Source: an uncultured Eubacterium sp.
GTDB lineage: Bacteria > Bacillota > Clostridia > Peptostreptococcales > Anaerovoracaceae
Assembly: GCA_900543485.1 (NCBI GenBank)
Contig: UQRM01000014.1
Location: 1 to 57,398, forward strand
Length of the DNA: 57,398 nucleotides
Direction of reading: 5' to 3'
The translations under genes were made by a program, and so were the position numbers. The notes beneath the pieces are model-generated. The model was not told where the DNA came from, did no database searches, and worked only from the letters and a program-made list of their open reading frames with translations. Below are positions 33,436 to 42,387 of this stretch, piece after piece; position 1 is the stretch's first letter, and every line of letters begins with the position of its first letter.

Positions 33436-33882
33436 TCATACTTTCTTGATGAACTTAGTCCCACAGTGAGGGCATGTTATATTGATTTTTCCGGCGCCTT
33501 TAGGGACCCGCAGCTTTTCCCCGCACCCAGGACATCTCATGATCTTATGAGTTTTATCTCTGCCTGAACGCTTTCCTGCTCCGGCATACCCTCCAGCTCC
33601 ATAAGATCCCCCGTCTGAGCTTCCCGTCTGATTTCTTCTGAACCTGGCCGTAAGCTGAAGGAACTTCTGGTTTTCCCTGTACCTGGCATTGATGTTCCTG
33701 GAAAACATCCTGCAATATACATATATGAGCAGCGCTATCGTCAACAGGTCCAACAGTCTCCATCTGACGAAAATATCGACGACGATCACCACCAACGCTA
33801 TTATCAGCAAAAATCTGTTGAGATTATCAGTTCCGTATCTTCCCCTCATCAGATTAGCAAACCACATCCCGAATCTGTTCAT
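33436..33882 (-). CDS. Membrane protein with C-terminal zinc ribbon
   Basis: A 148-residue protein: two close hydrophobic helices (about residues 22-40 and 42-60), a basic and then glycine/serine-rich linker (GGSYGAGGYAGAGKRSG), and a ribbon with CPGCGEKLRVP and CPHCGTKF (about 118-143). The ribbon probably binds zinc in the cytoplasm. It overlaps the metH stop by 4 bp and has AGGAGG before the ATG, so it is translated with the methionine genes. A functional link is not evident. Confidence 0.8.
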   Translation of the reverse strand: MNRFGMWFANLMRGRYGTDNLNRFLLIIALVVIVVDIFVRWRLLDLLTIALLIYVYCRMFSRNINARYRENQKFLQLTARFRRNQTGSSDGGSYGAGGYAGAGKRSGRDKTHKIMRCPGCGEKLRVPKGAGKINITCPHCGTKFIKKV

Positions 33883-36335
33883 CCAAATACCTCCTGCGCG
33901 GCTTCCACGGATTTCATCGCGTCCTTACAGTAAAAATCCGCTCCTATCCTCTCAGCATAGTCGGCTGTCAGCACGGCGCCCCCTACCATCACACGACAAT
34001 CAGGAGCCGCTGCCCTTATGGCGGTTATAGTATCTTCCATGCTCTTCAGCGTAGTCGTCATCAGCGCGCTGAGGCCTACCAGCTTGATATCCCTTTCCAC
34101 TACCGTCTCCACTATCTTTTCCGCCGGAACGTCCCTTCCCAGGTCTATCATCCTGTAACCGTAGTTCTCCATGATGACTTTCACGATATTCTTTCCTATA
34201 TCGTGGATGTCTCCTTTTACAGTAGCTATCACTACTTCTCCCAGGGATACCGACTCCTTATCGGACTCGGCCAGTCTCGTTTTTATCACATCAAATCCGG
34301 CCTGCGCCGCCGTTGCCGCCTGGAGCATCTGTGGCAGAAATATGGTCCCCTTCTCGAATCCTTTTCCCACATTGTCCAGCGCAGGTATGAGAAAATCATT
34401 GACCAGTTCCATCTCGTCGTGAGACTCGAGCAGCTCCTCCACAGCAGCTACAGTCCCAGCTTTTATACCTTTCTCGATACAGTAAAATATATCGCCGTCC
34501 CCTTCTGCTGCGTCCTTCGCCTGCCCACTATCAGGTGCGGCTCCGCCGCCTTTTTTCACCAGACGGCCAGGCTCCATTACCGCTTCACCATAACGCTCGA
34601 TATATCTCGCGGCATTTTCATCGACATTCTTCAGTACATTGAAGGCAAAGATGGCCGACATCATCTCTTCCTCATTAGGGTTTATTATGGGAAGATCCAG
34701 CCCGCACTCCATTGCCATGGCCAGGAACGTCCGGTTGATAATGACTCTCATCGGAAGACCAAAGCTGATATTGGAAACACCAAGTGCTGTCTTGAGCCCC
34801 AGCCTTTCTCTGACCATCTTCACAGCTCTGAGAGTCTCGTTTACTTCTTTCTGCTGCGCCGATGCCGTAAGAGTCAGACAATCTATTATCACATCCTCCT
34901 CCGGGATGCCGTAATCTGCCGCCCTCGCTGCGATCCGCTCCGCTATGGCAAATCTTCCTTCGGCTGTCGCCGGTATGCCATCGCCATCCAGTGTCAGCCC
35001 TATCACGGCGGCGCCGTATTTCTTTACCACAGGTAAAATATCGTCCATCACATCAGGCTCGCCATTGACGGAATTGACTATCGCTTTTCCGTTATACACC
35101 CGAAGAGCCGCTTCGATGGCCGCAGGATCCGATGAATCTATCTGCAACGGTGTTCCTGTGATGGCTTGGAGTTTTTTCACTAAATCCGGCAACACTGCCG
35201 ATTCATCCAAAGACGGTACACCTACATTGACATCCAGTATTTCCGCCCCGGCATCGATCTGTTCCACGGCCTGATTCAATATATAATCCATATCTCCATC
35301 CAGCAGTGCCTGCTTCAGCCGTTTCTTACCCGTAGGATTTATCCGCTCTCCTATGACTGTCACATGATCCACATGGACCACATCTGTACCGCTGCATATC
35401 CGAAGGCCGCGCTTTTCCTTTCCCGTCGCATGTCCTTCTTTCCCTGCAGCCCCCGGTACGCCATTTTTTGCCAGCTCATCCCTGCATTCGGCCAGTCCCG
35501 CTATATACTCCGGTGTTGTACCGCAACATCCGCCTACCATGTTGATGCCTGCCTGCATATATTCTTTCATGGTCTCGATGAACCGGCCGCATGTGATGTC
35601 ATACTTTCCCGTCTCCGGGTCAGGCAGTCCCGCATTAGGCTTGGCGAATACAGCCACTGACGTGAGTTCTCTGAGCTCTTTCGCCATCGGCAGTATCTCC
35701 ACAGGTCCAAGTGAACAATTTATGCCGATGGCATCTACTCCAAGACCTTCCAGCGTCATAGCCATCGCTTCCAGGCTTACTCCTGTGAAGGTCCTTCCGT
35801 TATCTTCGAAAGTCATGGAGACCATCACCGGCAGTCCCGAGTTTTCCTTGACAGCCAGGACCGCCGCTTTAACCTCGTAAAGATCTGTCATCGTCTCGAT
35901 GACCACCAGGTCTGCGCCGTTGTCTTTCCCCGCCGTCACCAGATCCGTGAAAGCCTCATAAGCCTCCTCAAATTTCAGGGTACCCATAGGCTCCAGCAGC
36001 TCTCCCAATGGTCCTATGCCAAGAGCCACCTTCACAGCTCTGCCTTTGTCCCCGGCCTCAGCTCTTGCTTCACAGGCAGCTTTCATGGCGAGAGCTACAG
36101 CCTCATGGAGAGGTCTGTCCAGCTCTTCCGTCTTGAACCGGTTCATTCCAAACGTTGATGCATATATGATATCAGCTCCCGCATCTATATACTGGCTGTG
36201 TATGTCCTTCCATATCTGAGGATGCTCCAGGCCGAATTGAGTCGTCGTTTCATCCGGAGCCATCCCCGCCCTCTGGAGCATCGTTCCCATTGCCCCATCC
36301 AATATATATATCTTGTCGTTAAAATCAATCGCCAC
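33879..36335 (-). CDS. metH: Cobalamin-dependent methionine synthase without activation domain
   Basis: An 818-residue three-module MetH. Homocysteine-binding barrel: zinc ligands in GINCSLGP (about residue 207) and GGCCGTTPEY (about 268-277). Pterin-binding barrel for methyl-tetrahydrofolate: VTVIGERINPTGKKRLK (about 331-347) to about 590. Cobalamin cap and Rossmann domain: GDIHDIGKN with the B12-ligand His (DxHxxG, about residue 700). The fourth E. coli-type activation domain is absent and encoded by the gene just upstream, overlapping by 11 bp. The start is GTG. It transfers the methyl group made by MetF to homocysteine. Confidence 0.95.
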   Translation of the reverse strand: MAIDFNDKIYILDGAMGTMLQRAGMAPDETTTQFGLEHPQIWKDIHSQYIDAGADIIYASTFGMNRFKTEELDRPLHEAVALAMKAACEARAEAGDKGRAVKVALGIGPLGELLEPMGTLKFEEAYEAFTDLVTAGKDNGADLVVIETMTDLYEVKAAVLAVKENSGLPVMVSMTFEDNGRTFTGVSLEAMAMTLEGLGVDAIGINCSLGPVEILPMAKELRELTSVAVFAKPNAGLPDPETGKYDITCGRFIETMKEYMQAGINMVGGCCGTTPEYIAGLAECRDELAKNGVPGAAGKEGHATGKEKRGLRICSGTDVVHVDHVTVIGERINPTGKKRLKQALLDGDMDYILNQAVEQIDAGAEILDVNVGVPSLDESAVLPDLVKKLQAITGTPLQIDSSDPAAIEAALRVYNGKAIVNSVNGEPDVMDDILPVVKKYGAAVIGLTLDGDGIPATAEGRFAIAERIAARAADYGIPEEDVIIDCLTLTASAQQKEVNETLRAVKMVRERLGLKTALGVSNISFGLPMRVIINRTFLAMAMECGLDLPIINPNEEEMMSAIFAFNVLKNVDENAARYIERYGEAVMEPGRLVKKGGGAAPDSGQAKDAAEGDGDIFYCIEKGIKAGTVAAVEELLESHDEMELVNDFLIPALDNVGKGFEKGTIFLPQMLQAATAAQAGFDVIKTRLAESDKESVSLGEVVIATVKGDIHDIGKNIVKVIMENYGYRMIDLGRDVPAEKIVETVVERDIKLVGLSALMTTTLKSMEDTITAIRAAAPDCRVMVGGAVLTADYAERIGADFYCKDAMKSVEAAQEVFG

Positions 36336-36966
36336 AGGATTTCCCCTCTCTTCTAAGTGTACACTTATCTCTCAGGACACATTCCTCACACGTAGCCAGT
36401 CTTCCTGTCACAGGGTGATCCGCCAGTCCTATGAAGGCTGTGACCGATTTCCTCGGTATCATGAGGCTGTCAGCAGTCACGTTAAGCCCGATCTTCCTCT
36501 GACCGTCTATATATGCCACTACAGTCTTCTGAAGCTCAAGCGGGGAATCTCCGTACCCCGGACTGAACCGTTCAGTCATGTATCCATCCACATGTTCTCT
36601 GATATACGCTTCAAAGTCGTCACACATCATCTCCGTCAGCACCGAAGCGCCGCTGTCCATTATGACCGCTGCAGCCATATCCGTGACCTGTGCTTTCCTT
36701 ATAGCGTTGTCCACGCCTATCCCCAGCGTGAGCGCCATCACCACCACCTTGCGACATCCTTCCAGATGCTTTTCCAGGGAAATCCCGGATATCTTCACAT
36801 CATGCCGATCCATGACACGGTAGATCGCCTTTGGTCTTGCTGCGACAAAAATAATCTTTTCAACATCATCCAGCTTCTTCATCAACGCCGCGTCATCACT
36901 GCCGGCTGATCCCAATGCCGCCAGCCACCGCATCCGTGGAATAGACGCCTTTATCTCCAGATTCAT
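36325..36966 (-). CDS. Stand-alone MetH activation-domain protein
   Basis: A 213-residue protein related to the reactivation domain of MetH. The signature RFSPGYGDSPLELQK (about residues 133-147) matches the SAM/cobalamin-binding region (RxSxGY in the family), and IPRKSVTAFIGL follows. The tail carries CEECVLRDKC and a last Cys (C-x2-C-x5-C plus C), which could hold an iron-sulfur centre for electron supply; that part is inference. It lies between metF and metH and overlaps metH, so it surely serves that enzyme. Confidence 0.88.
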   Translation of the reverse strand: MNLEIKASIPRMRWLAALGSAGSDDAALMKKLDDVEKIIFVAARPKAIYRVMDRHDVKISGISLEKHLEGCRKVVVMALTLGIGVDNAIRKAQVTDMAAAVIMDSGASVLTEMMCDDFEAYIREHVDGYMTERFSPGYGDSPLELQKTVVAYIDGQRKIGLNVTADSLMIPRKSVTAFIGLADHPVTGRLATCEECVLRDKCTLRREGKSCGD

Positions 36967-36990
36967 CTCTTCTCCCCTCAGTATCGGTCT

Positions 36991-37857
36991 TTAAAGCAGA
37001 TCCTTTATATTGTCGTATACTTTGATAGCCACATCCGCGTTGTTCATGATGTAGACATGGATACCGTCCACGCCATTGGTTATCAGGTCTCTTATCTGGT
37101 TCGACGCATACTCTATGCCCGCTTCAAACAGCTCCTCAGGCTTGTTTTCATAAAGACCTATCATCTTGGTGAAATCGTGAGGCAGGCTGGCTCCGCTGAG
37201 AGCCACCGTCCTCTCTATCTGCCTGGAGTTGACGATAGGCATTATCCCCGCCGATACAGGCACATTTATCCCCAGCATCCTGGCCTTACCGATGAATTCA
37301 TAGAAGAGTTGGTTGTCAAAAAACAGCTGTGATATCAGCGCTTTGACGCCGGCCCCTATCTTGTACTTGAGATTCTGTATATCCTCGTCCAGCGATTTGC
37401 TCTCGTAATGGCCTTCCGGATAACAAGCTCCCAGTATCTCTATATCGTCGTTGCACTTCCTCTGTACTTCGATAGCCAATTCATTAGCATGATGGAAATC
37501 CTTCTTTATTTCCTGGTCAGGCACGATGTCTCCTCTGAGGGTAAGCACATTTTCTATCTCTGCCGCCTGAAACCTGCCTATCATCTCCTTGACGTCTTCT
37601 CTGGACGAATTTATACAGGTGAGGTGCGCCAATGTCTCTATGCCAAATCTCTTCTTTATAGTCGACGCTATCTCGCAGGTGTAATTATCAGTCATGCTGC
37701 CGCCCGCGCCGTATGTGACGCTGATGAAATCAGGCTTACACACCGACAGTTTCTCGACCGTATCATATATGGTATCGATATTGGCCTTCTTCTTTGGAGG
37801 GAATATCTCCATGGAAAAAACAGGTTTCTTATTCTGAAACAATTCAGGTATCTTCAT
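36991..37857 (-). CDS. metF: Methylenetetrahydrofolate reductase
   Basis: About 288 residues forming the MetF TIM barrel with FAD: FSMEIFPPKK (about residues 14-23), FISVTYGAGGS, TLAHLTCINSSRE and ALISQLFFDN are family motifs. It makes the methyl-THF used by MetH downstream. I chose the ATG at 37857 (GGAAG 8 bases upstream) over a GTG three codons earlier. No zinc- or iron-sulfur partner (MetV type) is beside it. Confidence 0.95.
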   Translation of the reverse strand: MKIPELFQNKKPVFSMEIFPPKKKANIDTIYDTVEKLSVCKPDFISVTYGAGGSMTDNYTCEIASTIKKRFGIETLAHLTCINSSREDVKEMIGRFQAAEIENVLTLRGDIVPDQEIKKDFHHANELAIEVQRKCNDDIEILGACYPEGHYESKSLDEDIQNLKYKIGAGVKALISQLFFDNQLFYEFIGKARMLGINVPVSAGIMPIVNSRQIERTVALSGASLPHDFTKMIGLYENKPEELFEAGIEYASNQIRDLITNGVDGIHVYIMNNADVAIKVYDNIKDLL

Positions 37858-37909
37858 AATTCTCACTTCCTGTCATCATGTGATCAAAAAAGGTATCTTT
37901 TAACAGTAT

Positions 37910-37938
37910 ATTATACATCTAAAAAGGACGCAATGCAA
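37910..37938 (-). promoter_or_regulatory. Promoter of the metF operon
   Basis: TTGCAT (37933-37938), a 17-bp spacer, TATAAT (37910-37915) on the minus strand. In the other direction TATACT at 37956-37961 may serve deoC, with a -35 falling on the same bases. The 128-bp gap has no SAM or cobalamin riboswitch fold that I can see. Confidence 0.65.
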
Positions 37939-37985
37939 TCTTTCCCAAACTGTGATATACTGTACCTCAGCAAAGGAGACACGAT

Positions 37986-38660
37986 ATGAAACAGTTCAGC
38001 AAATATTTCGATCATACGCTCCTGAAGCCTGACGCTTCACGGAGCGACATACTCAAGTTATGCGGCGAAGCCGCTAAATACGATTTCGCATCGGTATGTG
38101 TAAACGGCTGCCATGTGGCTGCAGCCTGTGCTGCCTTGAAGGACACAGATGTAAAGACAGCCGCCGTAGCCGGTTTTCCATTGGGAGCCATGTCAACCGA
38201 GGCCAAGGCTGCGGAAATATCAGACGCGCTGGAAAACGGAGCCAGTGAGATCGATGCAGTGATAAATATCGGCGCTCTGAAAGAAAGCCGATACGAGTAC
38301 ATAGAAGATGAGCTCGCGACGCTGGCCGCCATCTGTCACGAGGACGACAGTCTGTTGAAAGTCATACTCGAAACATGTCTGCTCACCGACGAGGAGATCG
38401 TAAAGGGCTGTCAGCTGGCCGTGAAGGCAGGTGCGGATTTTGTCAAGACATCTACCGGCTTCAGTACAGGAGGCGCGACGCCTCGCCATGTGGCACTCAT
38501 GAAAAAAACCGTCGGATATGACGCCCTGGTAAAGGCTTCCGGCGGCATAAGGACTCTTGAAGATGCGAAGCAAATGATAGAGGCCGGTGCTGACAGGCTT
38601 GGCTGCAGCGCCTCCGTCTACATCATCGAAGAACATCTCACACAGTCCTCCAGATCATGA
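37986..38660 (+). CDS. deoC: Deoxyribose-phosphate aldolase
   Basis: A 224-residue class I aldolase splitting deoxyribose-5-phosphate into glyceraldehyde-3-phosphate and acetaldehyde. The Schiff-base Lys is in [14 protein letters not shown] (about residues 150-163), the second conserved Lys in VKASGGIRT (about 180-188), and DHTLLKPDA starts the protein as usual. AAAGGAG precedes the ATG. It is monocistronic and overlaps tail to tail with the metallohydrolase gene by 23 bp. Confidence 0.96.
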   Translation: MKQFSKYFDHTLLKPDASRSDILKLCGEAAKYDFASVCVNGCHVAAACAALKDTDVKTAAVAGFPLGAMSTEAKAAEISDALENGASEIDAVINIGALKESRYEYIEDELATLAAICHEDDSLLKVILETCLLTDEEIVKGCQLAVKAGADFVKTSTGFSTGGATPRHVALMKKTVGYDALVKASGGIRTLEDAKQMIEAGADRLGCSASVYIIEEHLTQSSRS

Positions 38661-39507
38661 CATTGTCCGTGAATCCGCATTCCAGCTCGCCCCTGTCCTG
38701 CAGATATGTCAGATAGCATTTGGTGGTAGAGGACAGGAGAGCGTGCTGGGAAACGGTCGTCCTCATTCCCATAGTCTCGTACATCCTCTTCAATATCTCA
38801 TCCAGCGATATTTCGTCGCTGCATATTTTCTTTATTGACTCTATTATCCTCTCTATATTAGCCCTGTTCAGGTCGGCAACTTCCGATATATCTGTCTCGG
38901 CTATCCCGTGAGCCGGTATGAAAAGCTGCCCTTCCAGGTTCTTTATGAACTCCAGCGTATCCAGATAGCCGCCTACATCGTAGAGATATCCGAAGCTCCT
39001 CTTTTCCAGATATCTGCGGCTGAGATAGGAATCCGCCAGAAACCAGACATCATCGGATGTCTTGACTCCTATCATCCCGAAGGTATGGCCCGGAAGATAT
39101 ACCCACTCTATCCCTTCCAGACTGTTTTTTTCTATGGAGCGAAACCCTATCATCCCCGGATGGGAAAATATCGTCCGCAGCTTCCTGCATGGAAATCCAC
39201 CGTTCATATACGCCGCTTCCAGATCGGAATAGTGAGCGAAGGCCATATCGTATTCCGTACAGTAAGCCGGTATATGATATTTCTTCATGAGATACTCGTT
39301 ACCACCAAGATGATCAATATGGGTGTGAGTGTTGATGATGTAGTCTATCGACCATCCCTGCCCGCTGATCATCTCGTCTATCTTCTCGCCGTCTCCTTTG
39401 GCCCCGGTGTCAATGAGGCACACTCTGCCGGGAGACGTCATATACACGCCTATGTTGGTGCTGTGCTCTATATAATATGTCCTTTCCCCTGCCTGTCTCA
39501 GTTCCAT
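38638..39507 (-). CDS. MBL-fold metallohydrolase
   Basis: A 289-residue metallo-beta-lactamase-fold protein. The metal motif is [15 protein letters not shown] (HxHxDH, about residues 58-72), with further His ligands in [10 protein letters not shown] (about 138-147) and an Asp at WFLADSYL. The C-terminal third is a helical/winged part typical of hydrolases acting on thioesters or nucleotides. It lies 22 bp after hypE, so it is probably co-transcribed with hyp genes, but the ribosome site is weak and a role in hydrogenase maturation is only a guess. Confidence 0.82.
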   Translation of the reverse strand: MELRQAGERTYYIEHSTNIGVYMTSPGRVCLIDTGAKGDGEKIDEMISGQGWSIDYIINTHTHIDHLGGNEYLMKKYHIPAYCTEYDMAFAHYSDLEAAYMNGGFPCRKLRTIFSHPGMIGFRSIEKNSLEGIEWVYLPGHTFGMIGVKTSDDVWFLADSYLSRRYLEKRSFGYLYDVGGYLDTLEFIKNLEGQLFIPAHGIAETDISEVADLNRANIERIIESIKKICSDEISLDEILKRMYETMGMRTTVSQHALLSSTTKCYLTYLQDRGELECGFTDNVMIWRTV

Positions 39508-39529
39508 ACTTTCGAATTATCTCCCCGTT

Positions 39530-40510
39530 CTAACATATCCGCGGAAGCCCTTCACCGTAAAGGACGTCAAATCTCCGCGTAGCCCCCAGGCGTGTCTTTA
39601 TATACGCTCCGGAGCCTTCCTTCACTCTGCCTATTATAGCCGCGTCCTTTCCATGGAGTGTGCTTCGCATTGCTTCCAGAGCTCTTTCGGCATCCTTTTC
39701 CGGCACTACCGCTATCATCTTGCCCTCGTTACCCATATAAAGCGGATCCAACCCCAGGATATCGGCAAAACCCTTCACGTCCGCATGGACAGGTATGCTG
39801 TCCTCGTCCAGCTCTATCATACATCCGGAACTGTCGGCTATCTCATTTATGACTGTACCAAGGCCTCCACGAGTCACATCCCTCATGGCTCTCACATCTG
39901 ATCCGCATCGGAACAAGCTCTCTACTACGTCGTTCAGCGCTGCACAATCACTCTCTATGTCGTTATCTATCGCCATCCTGTCACTTAGGATACAGGCATG
40001 ATGATCTCCCAGATTCCCCGATAATATCACCACATCGCCTGGCTGGCAATTGGCGCTGCTCACATCCCTTCCATCAGGGATCTCTCCTATGCCTGTCGTG
40101 TTTATATAAAGTCCGCCGCTGCCTTCTACGACCTTTGTATCTCCGGCCACCACCATGACCCCGGCCTCCCGTGCCTGCCTGGCCATGGAGCCTACGATGC
40201 TGTCCAGCAGCTCCGTATCCAACCCCTCCTCCAGGATGAATCCGCAGGTGATGTACCTGGGTATGGCACCCATCATCAGCAGATCGTTCACTGTTCCGCA
40301 GACACATAGCTTTCCTATATCTCCGCCCTTGAACACCAGTGGTGTCACTACGAAAGAATCAGTGCTGCAGGCGATCCTGCCGTTTACTGACAGCACGGCC
40401 GCGTCCTCCATTTTATCCAGGACCTCGTTTTTAAAATGCTTTCCGAATATATCGCTCATAAGCTGAGCTGATGATTTGCCCCCACTCCCGTGAGCCATTG
40501 TTATCTTCAT
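39530..40510 (-). CDS. hypE: Hydrogenase maturation factor HypE
   Basis: A 326-residue PurM-like enzyme. It dehydrates the S-carboxamide on its C-terminal Cys to a thiocyanate that becomes the iron cyanide ligand. The diagnostic C-terminus PRIC is intact. The N-terminal AHGSGGKSSAQL (about residues 5-16), VVAGDTKVVEG and DVTRGGLGTVINEIA fit the family. GAGGAGA precedes the ATG; hypD is 10 bp upstream. Confidence 0.96.
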   Translation of the reverse strand: MKITMAHGSGGKSSAQLMSDIFGKHFKNEVLDKMEDAAVLSVNGRIACSTDSFVVTPLVFKGGDIGKLCVCGTVNDLLMMGAIPRYITCGFILEEGLDTELLDSIVGSMARQAREAGVMVVAGDTKVVEGSGGLYINTTGIGEIPDGRDVSSANCQPGDVVILSGNLGDHHACILSDRMAIDNDIESDCAALNDVVESLFRCGSDVRAMRDVTRGGLGTVINEIADSSGCMIELDEDSIPVHADVKGFADILGLDPLYMGNEGKMIAVVPEKDAERALEAMRSTLHGKDAAIIGRVKEGSGAYIKTRLGATRRFDVLYGEGLPRIC

Positions 40511-40520
40511 ATCTGTCTCC

Positions 40521-41567
40521 TCAATGAACGTTCCTGTACCATATGCCGCAAGCCCCCTCCGACGAAACCATACAAGGGCCGAAAGGTTTCACCGGATCAC
40601 ATCCCCGTCCGAACATCGGACATTCATCAGGGTTTATCCTCCCTACGATCACATCTCCACACCGGCACTGGGAAGGAAGCTCCATATCCTGATACAGGTC
40701 TCTGCTTCCGCCGTCGTATCCGGCCAGTTCCTCTCTCAGATAAAGCCCGGACTTCTCTATTATGCCAAGCCCCCTCCACATGGCAGGACCTGTCTCGAAA
40801 GCTTCTTCCATAATAGCGACAGCTTTTCTGTTGCCTTCATCCTTTACCGCGTTTCTATAGAGATTTTCCACCGCGGCGCCGCCGGTCTCTATCTGCCTGA
40901 CTATCCTGTATATGGATGCCAGTATATGCTCCGCTTCAAACCCTGTCACTACAAAAGGCCTGTGATATCGTTCTGCCAGTGGCTTATACACATCGCTTCC
41001 CGTTATGACGCTGACATGACCCGGACATATGAATCCGTCCACATCCTCCTGGTTTTCGCAGATCCATTCCAGCGCTACCATTACAGTCTTCAGCGCCGTT
41101 ACCAGCTTCACATTCCTTATCCCTCTTCGCGCCGCCTCCTGTACCATCATGGCATAAGTCGGCACTGTTGTCTCGAAACCGACTGCCGCCACCACATATG
41201 TGCGGCCCGGATCTCCAGCGGCTTTTTCCAGCGCCTCAAAAGGAGAATACATGATATCTACATTGACGCTGCCGTTCCCCTTTGCCTCCGACAGACTGCC
41301 GGAGCTTCCCGGTACCTTCATCATATCGCCGAATGTCAGCAACGTGTGATTTTCCCGTGAGGCGTATTCTATACACCTGTCGATGTATGCTGTCGGCGTG
41401 ACGCACACAGGACATCCCGGACCCGAAATAAGCTTTATTTTATCGGATATCAGGCTCCTTATTCCATTTTTGAATATAGCAGCCGTATGAGTGCCGCATA
41501 CCTCCATGATCTTGAGAGGTCTTCCGTCATACGCCGCCAGATAATCGATGATCTGTTTTACATCCAT
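40521..41567 (-). CDS. hypD: Hydrogenase maturation factor HypD
   Basis: About 348 residues from the ATG at 41567. HypD is the iron-sulfur scaffold on which Fe(CN)2CO is built with HypC. Conserved Cys motifs are present: MEVCGTHTAA (about residues 21-30), SGPGCPVCVTP (about 48-58), CPGHVSVI and the C-terminal CRCGDVI and CDPVKPFGPCMVSSEGAC. The upstream frame extension lacks a ribosome site, whereas GGAGGAG within hypC precedes this ATG at a longish 14 bases. Confidence 0.94.
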   Translation of the reverse strand: MDVKQIIDYLAAYDGRPLKIMEVCGTHTAAIFKNGIRSLISDKIKLISGPGCPVCVTPTAYIDRCIEYASRENHTLLTFGDMMKVPGSSGSLSEAKGNGSVNVDIMYSPFEALEKAAGDPGRTYVVAAVGFETTVPTYAMMVQEAARRGIRNVKLVTALKTVMVALEWICENQEDVDGFICPGHVSVITGSDVYKPLAERYHRPFVVTGFEAEHILASIYRIVRQIETGGAAVENLYRNAVKDEGNRKAVAIMEEAFETGPAMWRGLGIIEKSGLYLREELAGYDGGSRDLYQDMELPSQCRCGDVIVGRINPDECPMFGRGCDPVKPFGPCMVSSEGACGIWYRNVH

Positions 41568-41571
41568 TGTA

Positions 41572-41787
41572 TTATTGCAGCTCCTCCAGTTCGGTAAACA
41601 ACTCCATAAGCTCCTGGGCCTTATCATGCTCCATGACCTCTATGGCGCATCCTGCGTGGACCAGCACATACTGACCTACCTGCGGTTCGACAAGACCTGT
41701 ATTGACATCTACTGTATTGCCATTAAAATCAACTTTAGCCTTTCCCTCTGAAAGCTCAAGTACCTTTCCCGGTATCGCTATACACAT
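41572..41787 (-). CDS. hypC: Hydrogenase maturation chaperone HypC
   Basis: A 71-residue protein. The N-terminal MCIAIPGKVLEL has the essential Cys2 that binds the Fe(CN)2CO unit and the precursor large subunit; GQYVLVHAGCAIEVM is the second HypC signature. I chose the ATG at 41787, which has AGGGGG seven bases upstream and leaves Cys2 at position 2. It is the first gene of the leftward hyp operon. Confidence 0.95.
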   Translation of the reverse strand: MCIAIPGKVLELSEGKAKVDFNGNTVDVNTGLVEPQVGQYVLVHAGCAIEVMEHDKAQELMELFTELEELQ

Positions 41788-41805
41788 ATCATTTCCCCCT
41801 AATGA

Positions 41806-41823
41806 TCCCGGCCTTTGCCGGGA
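41806..41823 (-). promoter_or_regulatory. Stem-loop in the hypC leader
   Basis: TCCCGGC (41806-41812) pairs with GCCGGGA (41817-41823), loop of 4 bases, between the promoter and the hypC ribosome site. No T-run follows. It may stabilise the mRNA or be a regulator site. Confidence 0.4.
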
Positions 41824-41851
41824 ACTGAATCCGATTCTCCGAATCCTTATT

Positions 41852-41880
41852 ATTATACAATTATTTGGGCGATTCGTAAA
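41852..41880 (-). promoter_or_regulatory. Promoter of the hypCDE operon
   Basis: TTTACG (41875-41880), a 17-bp spacer, TATAAT (41852-41857), minus strand, about 65 bp before hypC. Confidence 0.65.
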
Positions 41881-41951
41881 CATGTTGAGTGGGGCTCATC
41901 ATATAAAAGGCGAAATCTCTTACACACCCTATCCACCGCCTAAAAAAATAT

Positions 41952-41980
41952 TTGAGCTTCCCCACCTTAGGCTTTATAAT
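41952..41980 (+). promoter_or_regulatory. Promoter of the hypABF operon
   Basis: TTGAGC (41952-41957), a 17-bp spacer, TATAAT (41975-41980), plus strand, about 38 bp before hypA. It is divergent from the hypC promoter, with about 70 bp between the two -35 boxes. Confidence 0.72.
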
Positions 41981-42018
41981 ATTACCTGTAAGTCAACTGA
42001 TTTTGAAAGCAGGTTTTT

Positions 42019-42360
42019 ATGCATGAATATCCTATAACGGAACAGATAATAAAAATAGCCGGAGAGCACTGTAAGAAATCCGGTGGTTCCAGAGTCACAA
42101 AGGTGAACCTGGTCATCGGCGATTACTCCGGATATGTGGGCGAATCGGTCCAGATGTACTTCGACATAATCTCTCAGGACACCATATGTGAAGGAGCCGT
42201 CGTGGAAATACAACACGTAAAGCCTAAGCTCAGGTGTACCCGGTGCGGTGAACTTTTCGAAAAAAGACCGATGACCTTCGACTGTCCCAAGTGCGGCGGC
42301 CAGGGAGAGCCTACCGACATAGGCAAGGAATTTTACATCGAAAGCATCGAAATAGAATAA
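42019..42360 (+). CDS. hypA: Hydrogenase nickel-delivery protein HypA
   Basis: A 113-residue protein. The N-terminal Met-His-Glu (MHEYPITEQI) forms the nickel site, and the zinc knuckle is CTRC...CPKC (about residues 74-95). It works with HypB to insert nickel. The ATG has only AGG in front. It opens the rightward hyp operon, 27 bp before hypB. Confidence 0.94.
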   Translation: MHEYPITEQIIKIAGEHCKKSGGSRVTKVNLVIGDYSGYVGESVQMYFDIISQDTICEGAVVEIQHVKPKLRCTRCGELFEKRPMTFDCPKCGGQGEPTDIGKEFYIESIEIE

Positions 42361-42387
42361 ACGATATTTGGAACGGAGGTATTTGAA

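Noticed and set aside
37858..37985. SAM or cobalamin riboswitch in front of metF
   Set aside because: The gap is 128 bp and shared by two promoters; no conserved riboswitch core or long stem could be found.
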